56,554 nucleotides of DNA from Simkania sp. (lineage in GTDB: Bacteria; Chlamydiota; Chlamydiia; Chlamydiales; Rhabdochlamydiaceae). Location of the stretch: the NCBI GenBank assembly GCA_018333475.1, contig JAGXTH010000045.1, positions 1 to 56,554 on the forward strand, written 5' to 3'. Made by a program: the position numbers and the translations under genes. Shown one piece after another: positions 38,959 to 46,784 of the stretch. Each line of letters opens with the position of its first letter. The first letter of the stretch is position 1. A model generated the notes under the pieces. It was not told where the DNA came from and ran no database searches. It was given only the letters and a program-made list of their open reading frames with translations.

Positions 38959-41100
38959 TCAGGTTAGAAATTCCATGACCGCCTCTTTAAGGCCTGTGTG
39001 GCGTTGTTTTACCTCATCATTCTTAATGCCGATGGCAAGAGCCTTTCTTGTTCCTACTAGCACGACCAGTTTTTTGCCTCGTGTGATCGCGGTATAAAGA
39101 AGATTGCGGTGGAGCATTTTAAAATGGCTTGTGTGTACAGGAATCACAATGCAAGGACATTCACTTCCCTGATACTTATGGATAGAAACGGCATAGGCTA
39201 ATACAAGTTCGTCCATTTCACTGAAGTCATAAGCAACTTTTTTCTCCTCAAAGAGAACATCAATGGTTTGCTCTGTAACGTCAATCGCTGTGATACGACC
39301 TACATCGCCATTAAAGACCTCTTTCTGGTAGTCATTGCGGATTTGCATCACTTTATCTCCGACATGAAACTGCCGCCCCATACGAGTTAAGGGATGGGGG
39401 CTTGGGTTCATACGTTCTTGTAGAACGACATTGAGATTTTCTGTGCCAATGACTCCTTTTTTCATAGGAGCAAGCACTTGGATTTCATCAAATCGATGGA
39501 ATCGATATGTTTTAGGTAATCGTTTTGAGACAAGATCAACAATGCATTCAAGGACTTCTTCAGGGGTTTCTTTTGTCATAAAGAAAAAGTCATTTTTGTC
39601 TTTTGGAGAGAGGTCTGGAAACTCACCCTGATTGATTTTATGCGCATTAGTAATGATACGAGAACCTGTCGACTGACGAAAGATCTGTTTGAGGATAGTG
39701 ACAGGAAGACGTTCCGAATTGATCAGATCTTTAAGCACGTTACCAGGCCCGACACTGGGTAGTTGATCGATGTCACCGATAAACACCACTTTTGCATGGG
39801 TTGGAATGGCTTTAAGAAGATGGTGCATGAGTTGTGTATCGATCATGCTAGATTCATCGATGATGATCAGATCACAAAGGAGAGGATTATCACGGTTTCT
39901 CTTAAAGCCACCAGCTTCAAAACTCATTTCCAAAAGACTATGAATGGTTGAAGCACTAAAGCCTGTGATCTCACTCATGCGCTTGGCAGCGCGACCAGTC
40001 GGCGCAGCTAGGAGGATGTTTTTAGTGAGCTTAGATAAAATAGTGAGGATGGCTTTAGTGATCGTACTTTTTCCTGTGCCAGGCCCACCTGTGATGATGT
40101 GCAGTTTATCGTTTAGCGTAGCGGCTACGGCTTGAGATTGCTCAGGAGCAAGAGAGATTTTAAGCTGTTCTTCAACCCAGGGAATCGCACGCATTGCATC
40201 GACTGGCCTAGTTGCAGAGGCAGCTTTTATGATCCGGGTCAGTTCTCTAGCTATACCAATTTCTGTTAGGAAAAAACTCTTGATCCAGATGAGGTCTCGT
40301 AACTTAACGAGTTCTCCCTGCTTGATCAAAAAGGCTACCCTCTCTAAGACCTCATCGCAACTAATGGAGAGCCTTTCAGAAGATTCTACAAGAAGTTCTT
40401 GTTCTGGATAGCAAACATGACCCTCATTACTCAATTCCCATAAAGTGTGTTCGATCCCAGCATCAATACGTAGTGCAGAGTTGTGAGGAATACCTAGATT
40501 GCTTCCAATGAGATCTGCGGTTTTGAAGCCTATGCCGAAAATATCTTTAGCCATGGCATAAGGGTTCGACTTTACCGTTTCAATGCTCTTATCTCCGTAA
40601 GCCCGAAAGATTTTTTGAGCCAAAGAAGGACTCACCTGATGGCCTCTTAAAAACACCATCACTTCGCGTATCTGTCTTTGCACCTGCCAACAACTCTTAA
40701 TTTTATCGACACGCTTCTCCCCAAGTCCTGGCACTTTAAGAAGTGACTCCGGTTGCTCATCGATGATGTCGAGAGTTTTGACTCCAAAGGTATCTACAAT
40801 CCTTTTGGCATAGACTGGGCCAATCCCCTTGATCATCCCAGATTCAAGATATTTTTGAATGCCCAGGACATCAGAGGGTGCCGTGGCTTCAAAAGCGCTA
40901 ACCTCGAATTGCAGGCCATGTTGCGGGTGCCGTTTCCAGGTTCCAGAACATCGCAGGCTTTCCCCTGGTTGGATCGAAGGAAGGGTGCCAACAATACAGG
41001 TCAGGTCTTTTTTCTTTGGTTCTTTGAGCCTGGCGACGGTGAAGCCCTTCTCATCGTCGCTATAAACAACATTTTCAATGTAGCCGAAAATTTCTTCCAT
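38959..41100 (-). CDS. recD2: RecD2-type DNA helicase
   Basis: A superfamily 1 5'-3' DNA helicase of the RecD2/TraA-like type that is not part of a RecBCD complex. The 713-residue protein has the RecD2 N-terminal OB and HhH region (GIGPVYAKRIVDTFG near residue 92, PGLGEKRVDKI near 125). Walker A is HIITGGPGTGKSTITKA near 335, Walker B LIIIDESSMID near 415, and the last helicase motif is AYAVSIHKYQGSE near 635. In Chlamydia recD_1 (CT033) also follows metG (CT032). Confidence 0.95.
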   Translation of the reverse strand: MEEIFGYIENVVYSDDEKGFTVARLKEPKKKDLTCIVGTLPSIQPGESLRCSGTWKRHPQHGLQFEVSAFEATAPSDVLGIQKYLESGMIKGIGPVYAKRIVDTFGVKTLDIIDEQPESLLKVPGLGEKRVDKIKSCWQVQRQIREVMVFLRGHQVSPSLAQKIFRAYGDKSIETVKSNPYAMAKDIFGIGFKTADLIGSNLGIPHNSALRIDAGIEHTLWELSNEGHVCYPEQELLVESSERLSISCDEVLERVAFLIKQGELVKLRDLIWIKSFFLTEIGIARELTRIIKAASATRPVDAMRAIPWVEEQLKISLAPEQSQAVAATLNDKLHIITGGPGTGKSTITKAILTILSKLTKNILLAAPTGRAAKRMSEITGFSASTIHSLLEMSFEAGGFKRNRDNPLLCDLIIIDESSMIDTQLMHHLLKAIPTHAKVVFIGDIDQLPSVGPGNVLKDLINSERLPVTILKQIFRQSTGSRIITNAHKINQGEFPDLSPKDKNDFFFMTKETPEEVLECIVDLVSKRLPKTYRFHRFDEIQVLAPMKKGVIGTENLNVVLQERMNPSPHPLTRMGRQFHVGDKVMQIRNDYQKEVFNGDVGRITAIDVTEQTIDVLFEEKKVAYDFSEMDELVLAYAVSIHKYQGSECPCIVIPVHTSHFKMLHRNLLYTAITRGKKLVVLVGTRKALAIGIKNDEVKQRHTGLKEAVMEFLT

Positions 41101-41170
41101 GTCACAGAGACTAAACCATTGCTAAGTTATTGCCAATTAATGCTCGATTCTGCCATTATTTTCTTTCTGT

Positions 41171-41242
41171 TCCGGGTTAGCTCAGCGGTAGAGCAGTGGA
41201 CTGTTAATCCATTGGTCGCAAGTTCGAATCTTGCACCCGGAG
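41171..41242 (+). tRNA. tRNA-Asn (GTT)
   Basis: A 72-nt cloverleaf with a 7-bp acceptor stem (TCCGGGT with ACCCGGA), D-arm AGCTCAGCGGTAGAGC, anticodon loop CTGTTAA with GTT at 41203-41205, and T-loop GTTCGAATC. The discriminator base is G at 41242 and CCA is not encoded. Its 3' half is duplicated at 44820-44863, marking it as the insertion site of an accessory island. Confidence 0.97.
41199..41242 (+). repeat. Probable att site, left (3' half of tRNA-Asn)
   Basis: These 44 bp from the anticodon stem to the tRNA end recur at 44820-44863 with one difference. Direct repeats of a tRNA 3' half are the usual product of tyrosine-recombinase integration. Confidence 0.85.
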
Positions 41243-41414
41243 TTCTTAATTGTCAGGCACTTATGGCGCAAGCTATAGGTGCTTTTTTCTTGTGTTGCCG
41301 CATTTATGCCGGAGTACGGAGGAAGTGTTCTGGGAATTGTTGCCCTTTCATTTTAACTTAAATATTGCACAGTAACATTCGATATGTTATTGTGCATTTA
41401 AAGAGTTAGTATAT

Positions 41415-42416
41415 ATGGGTGGGATGACGGTAATTCAGGATTTTGAGCGCTATCTTAAAGAAATACTCAATGTAACGGTCAAGGCAATCGCCTGGGAGAA
41501 AGAGCAGGATCTTCCTCCCTTTCTGCGCGCACCGTACTGTTTTTATCGGATCTCGTTGCTGGGAAGCTCATGTCTTGTAATGCTTCTCAAGGCAGGTGAA
41601 GAAATCACTCCCGCAATAATCAGTAAGCATATCAAGCAGGTGGAAGCAAAATGGGGTGGCTTGTGTATTTATGTCTGTGAGGCGATTTCTTCTTATAATC
41701 GTAAACGTCTCATAGAGCATGGAATCCCTTTTATTGTTCCTGGTAATCAGTGTTATCTCCCAGATCTCGGTATTGATCTACGAGAGCATTTTCGGACACT
41801 TCGTAGTCAGGGGAAACTTTTCTTAAGCCCTGCAACACAAGCAGTACTGATCCATGCATTGAGGCATAGAGAACGGAAAAAATGGATCCCCTCTGAATTA
41901 GCGAAGGAATTGCATTATACGGCCATGACGATGACTCGTGCCTTTGATGAATTAGAATCAATGAATATTGGTGAAATTTCTCAGAAAGGAAGAGAGCGTT
42001 GGTTGCGGTTTCCAGGGGATAAAGAAGAGTTGTGGAAGTATGTAAAACCATTGATGCTGAGTCCGGTTAAAAAACGCGTATGGTTAAGACTGAGGAAAGG
42101 GAAAAAATTCAAATGGTTGGGTAGTATTTCGGGACTCTCGGCATTGGCTCAGTCATCGATGTTAAATGATCCCATACATCCGGTTTATGCAGTCGATAGG
42201 GAAACTTGGAAAACAATGAGACAGACAGGAATATTTGAAGAACTTCCCTCTTCTGAAGAAGCTGACGTGGAGCTAGAGCTCTGGAGTTACGATCCTGAGC
42301 TGTTTGCACAAAATGGTCTGGTCGATCCATTTTCACTCTATCTGACCTTACAAGAGAGTAAAGACGAACGAATCGAGGCTGCTTTAGAAAAATTCATGAG
42401 GAAAATCCAATGGTGA
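41415..42416 (+). CDS. AbiEi-like antitoxin / winged-helix regulator
   Basis: A 333-residue protein likely to be the antitoxin-regulator of an AbiE-type (type IV) toxin-antitoxin pair. A winged-helix segment is suggested near residues 155-200 (KWIPSELAKELHYTAMTMTRAFDELE), and its C-terminal half carries the mixed alpha/beta region seen in AbiEi-type proteins. The strongest support is context: it overlaps the nucleotidyltransferase gene by 7 bp in the standard AbiEi-AbiEii order. It is the first gene of the tRNA-Asn island. Confidence 0.65.
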   Translation: MGGMTVIQDFERYLKEILNVTVKAIAWEKEQDLPPFLRAPYCFYRISLLGSSCLVMLLKAGEEITPAIISKHIKQVEAKWGGLCIYVCEAISSYNRKRLIEHGIPFIVPGNQCYLPDLGIDLREHFRTLRSQGKLFLSPATQAVLIHALRHRERKKWIPSELAKELHYTAMTMTRAFDELESMNIGEISQKGRERWLRFPGDKEELWKYVKPLMLSPVKKRVWLRLRKGKKFKWLGSISGLSALAQSSMLNDPIHPVYAVDRETWKTMRQTGIFEELPSSEEADVELELWSYDPELFAQNGLVDPFSLYLTLQESKDERIEAALEKFMRKIQW

Positions 42417-43183
42417 AAGGTCTGGATCGGTTCAAGGAACATTTCGCTCCCTTCATCGGGAGCTATGTACTGATTGGAGGGACGGCATGCATGTTGGCCA
42501 TGGAAGAAGCGGGACTGCATTTCCGGATGACAAAGGATCTCGATATTGTTTTATCTGTCGAGGCGCTCGATGAAAAATTTGTGCAAGCCTTTTGGGAATT
42601 CATCAAAAAGGGAAAATATCAGCATCGACAGAAAAGTACTGGAAAGAGGTTATTTTACCGATTTTACGCTCCCGAGGATGCTAGTTATCCCGAAATGCTA
42701 GAATTGTTTTCTCGGAAACCCGATGCGATTAAGCTGGCGGGCAATAGTCATTTAACGCCAATTCCAATTGATGAGGAAGTTTCCAGTCTCTCTGCGATTT
42801 TATTAGATGAGGACTATTACCGGTTCATCCATGAAGGAAAACAGGAAACTGCCGGATTACCAGTCGTTAGCCCGACCCACCTTATTCCTCTAAAAGTCCG
42901 GGCTTGGCTGGATCTTTCGTCTCGGGTCGAAGGTGGAGCTGAAGTAGATGAAAAGGATATTCGAAAGCATAAGAACGACGTAATCAGATTGTATCAACTG
43001 CTTTCTGCCAGCGCCCGTATCTTATTGCCACAATCCGTTAAACAGGACATGGAAGCGTTTTTGGTTCGGATAGGAAAGAGTGCTCCTATCGATTTTAAAG
43101 CGCTTGGACTGAAATATACGAATCTTGATGAGGTCGTGGCAACCCTTAGTCAGATTTATGGCCTCTCAGTTCCAGAAGTTTGA
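42410..43183 (+). CDS. AbiEii-like nucleotidyltransferase toxin
   Basis: A 257-residue nucleotidyltransferase. The active-site pattern GGTACMLAMEEAG...TKDLDIVL near residues 23-48 provides the Gly-rich loop and the Asp pair of the DNA polymerase beta-like fold. A later conserved-looking stretch PTHLIPLKVRAWLDL near 163 and KDIRKHKNDVIRL near 183 fits AbiEii/AbiGii-type proteins. AbiEii toxins inhibit growth and can block phage. AGGAAAAT precedes ATG 42410. Confidence 0.75.
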   Translation: MVKGLDRFKEHFAPFIGSYVLIGGTACMLAMEEAGLHFRMTKDLDIVLSVEALDEKFVQAFWEFIKKGKYQHRQKSTGKRLFYRFYAPEDASYPEMLELFSRKPDAIKLAGNSHLTPIPIDEEVSSLSAILLDEDYYRFIHEGKQETAGLPVVSPTHLIPLKVRAWLDLSSRVEGGAEVDEKDIRKHKNDVIRLYQLLSASARILLPQSVKQDMEAFLVRIGKSAPIDFKALGLKYTNLDEVVATLSQIYGLSVPEV

Positions 43184-43211
43184 AATACTCTGTATTAAAG
43201 GATGATTTCCT

Positions 43212-43709
43212 ATGGAAAAATCTGGTACTGGTCCGAGATTGATTATTATATGCGGCTTGCCGGGTTCGGGTAAGACCACATTCGCCAAGGTGCTTGAAAG
43301 CAGGCTCCGCGCAGTTCGTTTTGCTCCCGACGAGTGGATGGATGCCCTTTCACTCAGCCTTTACGACGAGGAAAAGCGTGGAAAGATTGAGGTGCTGCAA
43401 TGGAAATTTGCCCAAGGACTCCTTGCTCTTGGTCTTATCATAATCATCGAATGGGGCACGTGGGGAAGGTCTGAGAGAGATACTTTGCGGCTAGGAGCCC
43501 GTACCCTTGGTGCTGCTGTTGAGTTGCATTATCTCTCCGTCTCTGCGGATGAGCTTTTCAATAGGATTCAACGTCGGGGTATGGAAAATCCACCTATAGA
43601 ACGAGCTACATTGTCTCAATGGTTCGAGATATTCCAAGCCCCCACATCTGAGGAGATGGCGCTCTTCGACGAGCCTTTGATTAAAGACCTTGCCGCTGGT
43701 TCAGGCTGA
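43212..43709 (+). CDS. P-loop kinase-like ATPase (AAA_33 / zeta-like)
   Basis: A 165-residue protein beginning with a Walker A (IICGLPGSGKTTFAKVL near residue 13) and a following RFAPDEWMD segment, as in small P-loop kinases that resemble zeta toxins and phosphotransferases. RIQRRGMENPP near 115 fits the lid arginines. AAAGGA precedes ATG 43212. It lies in the tRNA-Asn island after the AbiE pair. Its substrate cannot be read from the sequence; resistance kinase, zeta-type toxin and tRNA or nucleotide kinase are all possible. Confidence 0.7.
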   Translation: MEKSGTGPRLIIICGLPGSGKTTFAKVLESRLRAVRFAPDEWMDALSLSLYDEEKRGKIEVLQWKFAQGLLALGLIIIIEWGTWGRSERDTLRLGARTLGAAVELHYLSVSADELFNRIQRRGMENPPIERATLSQWFEIFQAPTSEEMALFDEPLIKDLAAGSG

Positions 43710-43739
43710 CCTTGCACTCCGAGTTTTTTTAGAGATAGG

Positions 43740-44222
43740 CTATGAAATAACGCGCTCCATATACACTCTATCACTTGAATAATACTCATGAATAGCAGCA
43801 GGAACATCAATGCTTGCAGAAAAACCCAAGTGCTTATAAAAGTTCTGAGCTTGAATATTATACGTCCGCGTCAGTAATCCAATTTTCTGCGCATCCACAT
43901 GCAATTCCTGTATAGCAAACATAAGCCGTTTCCCCAAACCTTGCCCCTGATAATCAGGATGCACCACAAAATGGTGAATATACAAATACTGCGCATCACT
44001 CACATACGTATATAACCCATATGCAACAACCCTCTCACCCTCTTTGGACATGCTAAACGTGTAGTTTTTCTTAATAGACTGTGGCTTATCACGATCAAAC
44101 ACACCCGACCAAAATTGTTCAGGATTATTCTCCATTAAAGTAAGATCACATGCGCTCACGCTCGCCGACATCACCACAAACGCTTGCACTACAATGCTCG
44201 TAGTGATTCCCATTCTTGACAT
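43740..44222 (-). CDS. GNAT-family acetyltransferase with a hydrophobic N-terminus
   Basis: A 160-residue GNAT protein. The acetyl-CoA loop is visible as VVHPDYQGQGLGKRLM near residue 87, followed by NIQAQNFYKHLGF near 122. As annotated, the first 25 residues look like a signal peptide and end VSAC, which could be a lipobox. A start at the internal ATG near 44171 would remove this, and the upstream DNA is a remnant of another gene, so the leader may be accidental. It is the reverse-strand neighbour of the MNT gene in the island. Confidence 0.75.
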   Translation of the reverse strand: MSRMGITTSIVVQAFVVMSASVSACDLTLMENNPEQFWSGVFDRDKPQSIKKNYTFSMSKEGERVVAYGLYTYVSDAQYLYIHHFVVHPDYQGQGLGKRLMFAIQELHVDAQKIGLLTRTYNIQAQNFYKHLGFSASIDVPAAIHEYYSSDRVYMERVIS

Positions 44223-44296
44223 ATGACATCACGCGCAGCGCACACTGCGGCGGAATCTAACATGTGTTTAAGGCGGGCGAGATCTTTAATTTCCAT
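44189..44296 (-). pseudogene. Truncated HEPN partner of the MNT gene
   Basis: On the minus strand, an ATG at 44296 overlaps the MNT stop codon in the arrangement typical of MNT-HEPN pairs. The frame reads MEIKDLARLKHMLDSAA, like the first helix of HEPN toxins, then runs into unrelated sequence and stops at 44189 after 35 codons. The remainder of HEPN, including its RX4-6H motif, is missing and the GNAT gene now follows. Confidence 0.6.
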
Positions 44297-44588
44297 AGAT
44301 CGTCTTTGCTTTCGTCAGAACATCATCTCGGAAATAGCGGCTCAAATCGTTTGGTGTCTTTAAGTCTGCGGTATACCCGATAATATCGCTGAGCTCAGAT
44401 TCCATCCCAATGAAGTCAAAAAGGTTGGGAATGTATTTTTTCTCGAATTTCACAAGGATATCGACATCACTTTTCTCTGTAAAATAAGAGGTCAGAACAG
44501 ATCCGAAAAGAGCCAGGTAGTCGATGTGGTGTTTCTTGCAGAAACGTTCGATCTTGCCTTTGTGTAGCTTAATGGGTAGCCTGCTCAT
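44286..44588 (-). CDS. Minimal nucleotidyltransferase (MntA-like)
   Basis: A 100-residue MNT protein with the active-site pattern LALFGSVLTSYFTEKSDVDI near residues 25-45 (GSx10DxD type). In MNT/HEPN pairs this protein AMPylates and silences the HEPN RNase. Here the expected HEPN gene downstream survives only as a 35-codon stub, so the antitoxin-like half stands alone. Upstream lies the right att repeat of the tRNA-Asn island. Confidence 0.85.
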   Translation of the reverse strand: MSRLPIKLHKGKIERFCKKHHIDYLALFGSVLTSYFTEKSDVDILVKFEKKYIPNLFDFIGMESELSDIIGYTADLKTPNDLSRYFRDDVLTKAKTIYGN

Positions 44589-44819
44589 CTTTTAAACCTT
44601 TTCTTCAGTCTAGAGGATTATGGGCTATTTGCAAAGAAGAGGGTAGTGGTGCCTGAGAAAAATGCCGTAATTTTGACGGAGTAGGCGATTTCTGAGCCTG
44701 GAAATGGGTTGACCTCGATTGCCAAGATTTTCTAGGAAAGATCTGATTTTCTCTATAGACTTTGGCCATCTTGGTTGATTTGGGGTTAGGGAAGGCGAGG
44801 GCTGGAAGCGGCTTTGCTA

Positions 44820-44863
44820 GACTGTTAATCCATTGGTCGCAAGTTCGAATCTTGCACCAGGAG
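44820..44863 (+). repeat. Probable att site, right (copy of tRNA-Asn 3' half)
   Basis: It matches 41199-41242 at 43 of 44 positions (A in place of C in the acceptor stem). It lacks the 5' half, so it is not a tRNA gene. It bounds a 3.6-kb segment containing the AbiE-like pair, kinase, GNAT and MNT genes. Confidence 0.85.
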
Positions 44864-44882
44864 ATTTTTAGCCTGTCTTTTT

Positions 44883-45470
44883 ATGAATGAGTATCTTCAA
44901 AATATCGAAAAATCCCTACAGTGTGATGTTCCCATTCTCACGCTAATCGGAACCTTTGCGGCGATAGATATTATAGCCGCTCTTGACTCTGAAGACGGTA
45001 TTACAAGTACGCTTAAATTTAAGCAGTGGTTTGAAAAATTTCTCCCAGGCTATCTTGGAAAAGCAACATCCAACGACTATCACAACTTTAGATGTGGACT
45101 TCTTCATCAATTAGCGGGAGGTAGAAAAGGAGATTCTTTCCATTCCCTTATTTTCTACCCAACGGAAAGTCAAATTCAGGCTCATTTGTCTGTTTTCTCA
45201 ATAGAGAATGAAAAATACTTTTCAATCAAATTAACAGAGTTTGTTGCTGATGTTATCAAAGCTATTAGAAAATGTGTGAATGAGTCATCAAACTACGAAA
45301 AACATAAGGATAGTATTATAACTCTACATCCAAATGGAATACCTGCCTTAAATTGGATAGGGACGATCCATGGGAAACCACCTGCTGTAATAGCTTCAGC
45401 TAAAATGGAGAGTATGTCGCCTAAGAAGTTTCTCAAAAAAGAAAAAAATAAGGATCAAGGTGCTCTATAA
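44883..45470 (+). CDS. HEPN-like orphan protein (RCGLLH motif)
   Basis: A 195-residue protein, mostly helical. Residues near 67-80 read YHNFRCGLLHQLAGG, which fits the HEPN RNase motif R-X4-H. The N-terminal helix pair and the late IRKCVNESS helix are compatible with a HEPN fold. No MNT-type partner is adjacent in the same direction. It begins 20 bp after the right att repeat, so it is either in a second insertion or at the old chromosomal junction. The ribosome-binding site is poor. Confidence 0.55.
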   Translation: MNEYLQNIEKSLQCDVPILTLIGTFAAIDIIAALDSEDGITSTLKFKQWFEKFLPGYLGKATSNDYHNFRCGLLHQLAGGRKGDSFHSLIFYPTESQIQAHLSVFSIENEKYFSIKLTEFVADVIKAIRKCVNESSNYEKHKDSIITLHPNGIPALNWIGTIHGKPPAVIASAKMESMSPKKFLKKEKNKDQGAL

Positions 45471-45505
45471 TTCATGGAGCCCATATCTTATTAAGAAAAT
45501 CTCAG

Positions 45506-45560
45506 GTACGCGTTCAGCCCTCACTCGGGGCAGCGCCCCGAGTGAGGGCTGAACGCGTAC
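45506..45560. repeat. 26-bp perfect inverted repeat with 3-nt loop
   Basis: The arms 45506-45531 and 45535-45560 are exact reverse complements around AGC, GC-rich in the centre (CGGGGC / GCCCCG). It lies between convergent genes and overlaps the 3' end of the frameshifted antitoxin frame, encoding that frame's last 12 residues. It is possibly a terminator in origin. Confidence 0.9.
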
Positions 45561-45854
45561 AATCTCAGATTCAATCCCGTTGCTACACATAACGAGACAA
45601 GAGTTTTCCATTGAGGATTACCATTTTTGGAAAGCGTTTTGTACAAACTTTCTCTTCCAAGGCTAGTTTTTTGCCAGATTGCTAATTCCGCCTTGAGCTT
45701 CAACAACATTGCGAAGAGCCAGAAGGAAAAGATGTTGGGATTCTTCATCTCTTTTAAGGCTTTCTTCTAGGGCAGCATTCAGATAGGCAACGGCTTCTTT
45801 GCGATCCCTGAGCCGTTCAAGAAGAAAATCTTGGTATTTCTTGGTTTTTCCCAT
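45521..45854 (-). pseudogene. Frameshifted HigA/AbrB-type addiction antitoxin
   Basis: Two minus-strand frames together read as one small helix-turn-helix antitoxin of the putative addiction-module family. The first (45854 to 45663) gives AVAYLNAALEESL and NVVEAQGGISNLAKN then stops. The second continues TSLGRESLYKTLSKNGNPQW. The break falls at a run of six A (near 45667-45672 on the + strand as T). Losing one A or gaining two restores the frame. The C-terminal 12 residues come from a palindromic repeat. It is a pseudogene unless the run is a sequencing error or subject to slippage. Confidence 0.75.
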
Positions 45855-45866
45855 AATCCGTTTCTC

Positions 45867-46187
45867 TTATACGGTCGCGTGCACCAGTTTAGCTAACGTG
45901 TGAAGGGTGGGGTTTTTGCTTTTAAAGGCATGATATAAGGTTGTTCCGGGTAGATCGTGATCTTTTGCAAGCTGGCTTTTATTCTTGGCGCTGATATGAG
46001 CTTCAAGAATTTCAATCACTCCATCAGGATCATTTTCCTTTAGACATTCCCAAATGGCTTTGGCGATGAGCTTCTCATCCAAAAGATCCTTAGCTGGATT
46101 ATATTCTCGGGGTCGTTTTTTAAATTTAGTCATAGACCCATTCTTTATAGACTTTTTTCGCCTGATTAATGTCTTTGCTTTGCCCAT
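45867..46187 (-). CDS. HTH antitoxin of toxin-first TA pair 1
   Basis: A small antitoxin with a C-terminal helix-turn-helix (NKSQLAKDHDLPGTTLYHAF, then NPTLHTLAKLVHAT). It is paralogous to the antitoxin at 48787-49119, sharing ECLxxNDPxGVxE and the HTH region. Two starts are possible. ATG 46187 has AGGAGG 6-7 bp upstream but lies 62 bp inside the toxin gene; ATG 46133 overlaps the toxin stop by 8 bp without a clear ribosome-binding site. The longer start adds a basic segment (TLIRRKKSIKNG). It would neutralise the adjacent toxin and repress the operon. Confidence 0.85.
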   Translation of the reverse strand: MGKAKTLIRRKKSIKNGSMTKFKKRPREYNPAKDLLDEKLIAKAIWECLKENDPDGVIEILEAHISAKNKSQLAKDHDLPGTTLYHAFKSKNPTLHTLAKLVHATV

Positions 46188-46422
46188 TTTTATTTCCTCC
46201 TAAGAGTAATAACACTTGGCTCGGAGGGATCAAAGAATAATAGACTCTTCGTCCATTGTCCCAACGAAGCTCCCAAACGTTGTCTCTTATCTGTTTATGA
46301 TCCCCAAAATGCCCCGCTTCTTTAATGTTTTCAATCCGCTTAGCGATTTGAACTCGAGATTTTGCAGTTTCATCTTCACGCCATTCCTCGAACTCATCGG
46401 TTTGGAGTATTTTGTATTTCAT
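46126..46422 (-). CDS. RelE/HigB-like toxin of TA pair 1 (addiction killer protein type)
   Basis: A 98-residue toxin. Family features are a DEFEEWREDETAKSRVQIAK start, GHFGDHKQIRDNVWELRWDNG in the middle, and RRVYYSLIPPSQVLLLLGGNKNGQ followed by KDINQA. These are shared with the toxin at 48546. The RelE/HigB fold cleaves mRNA at the ribosome in studied members. ATG 46422 is preferred to the TTG at 46428. It is the first gene, followed by its antitoxin in an overlapping frame. Confidence 0.88.
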   Translation of the reverse strand: MKYKILQTDEFEEWREDETAKSRVQIAKRIENIKEAGHFGDHKQIRDNVWELRWDNGRRVYYSLIPPSQVLLLLGGNKNGQSKDINQAKKVYKEWVYD

Positions 46423-46428
46423 TCTCAA

Positions 46429-46784
46429 TGTGCCATATATTGAACAGATAATCTATCAAGAATGAGGTAATGTTCACATTGATTTTTTAAGCTATTAAAA
46501 AAGACGGAGTTAAAATTCTTGAGAGAGGCTGAAGCAGTCAAAAGTTCGTAACGTAACCAGTAACTGGAGATCTTGATCTTCAGACACTTAAGAAATGTTT
46601 CTTAAGTGTCTTTTGGTTTTTAAGGCTAGATTTTTTTCTTTTTCGATCTTTCACAATATCTACACAGCAAAAACGGCGGAAATCGAGCGGTAATAGCAGT
46701 GTTATCCGGAGTAATAAAATATGGTAATATATAGGTGTGTATAAAAATATGGCGTTAAATATTGATTTTTTTTAATATTAAAAT
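46429..46784. other. Intergenic: TA promoter region, degenerate repeat and hairpin
   Basis: This 356-bp gap between divergent TA pairs holds no gene. It contains a 37-bp sequence (46534-46570) that recurs imperfectly at 47682-47718 (29 of 37 identical), a hairpin at 46582-46611, and an AT-rich stretch (46715-46780) with repeated AAAATATGG that should carry the brnT promoter. Confidence 0.6.
46582..46611. terminator. 14-bp hairpin with following T-rich tract
   Basis: AGACACTTAAGAAA pairs exactly with TTTCTTAAGTGTCT, with a 2-nt loop in the perfect fold (4 nt if the last pair opens), and is followed on the + strand by TTTGGTTTTT. It resembles an intrinsic terminator, but no + strand gene lies immediately upstream, so it may be part of an older insertion boundary. 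Confidence 0.5.

Noticed and set aside
39431-40411. Several + strand open frames opposite recD2
   Set aside because: They are mirror frames of a well-conserved helicase gene, with no start signals or recognisable products.
44820-44863. Second tRNA-Asn gene
   Set aside because: Only the 3' half is present; there is no D-arm or 5' acceptor strand, so it is an attachment-site copy.
45663-45690. Programmed -1 frameshift at A AAA AAC in the broken antitoxin
   Set aside because: The heptamer is present, but the continuing antitoxin sequence is in the +1 (or -2) frame, so a -1 shift would not restore it.
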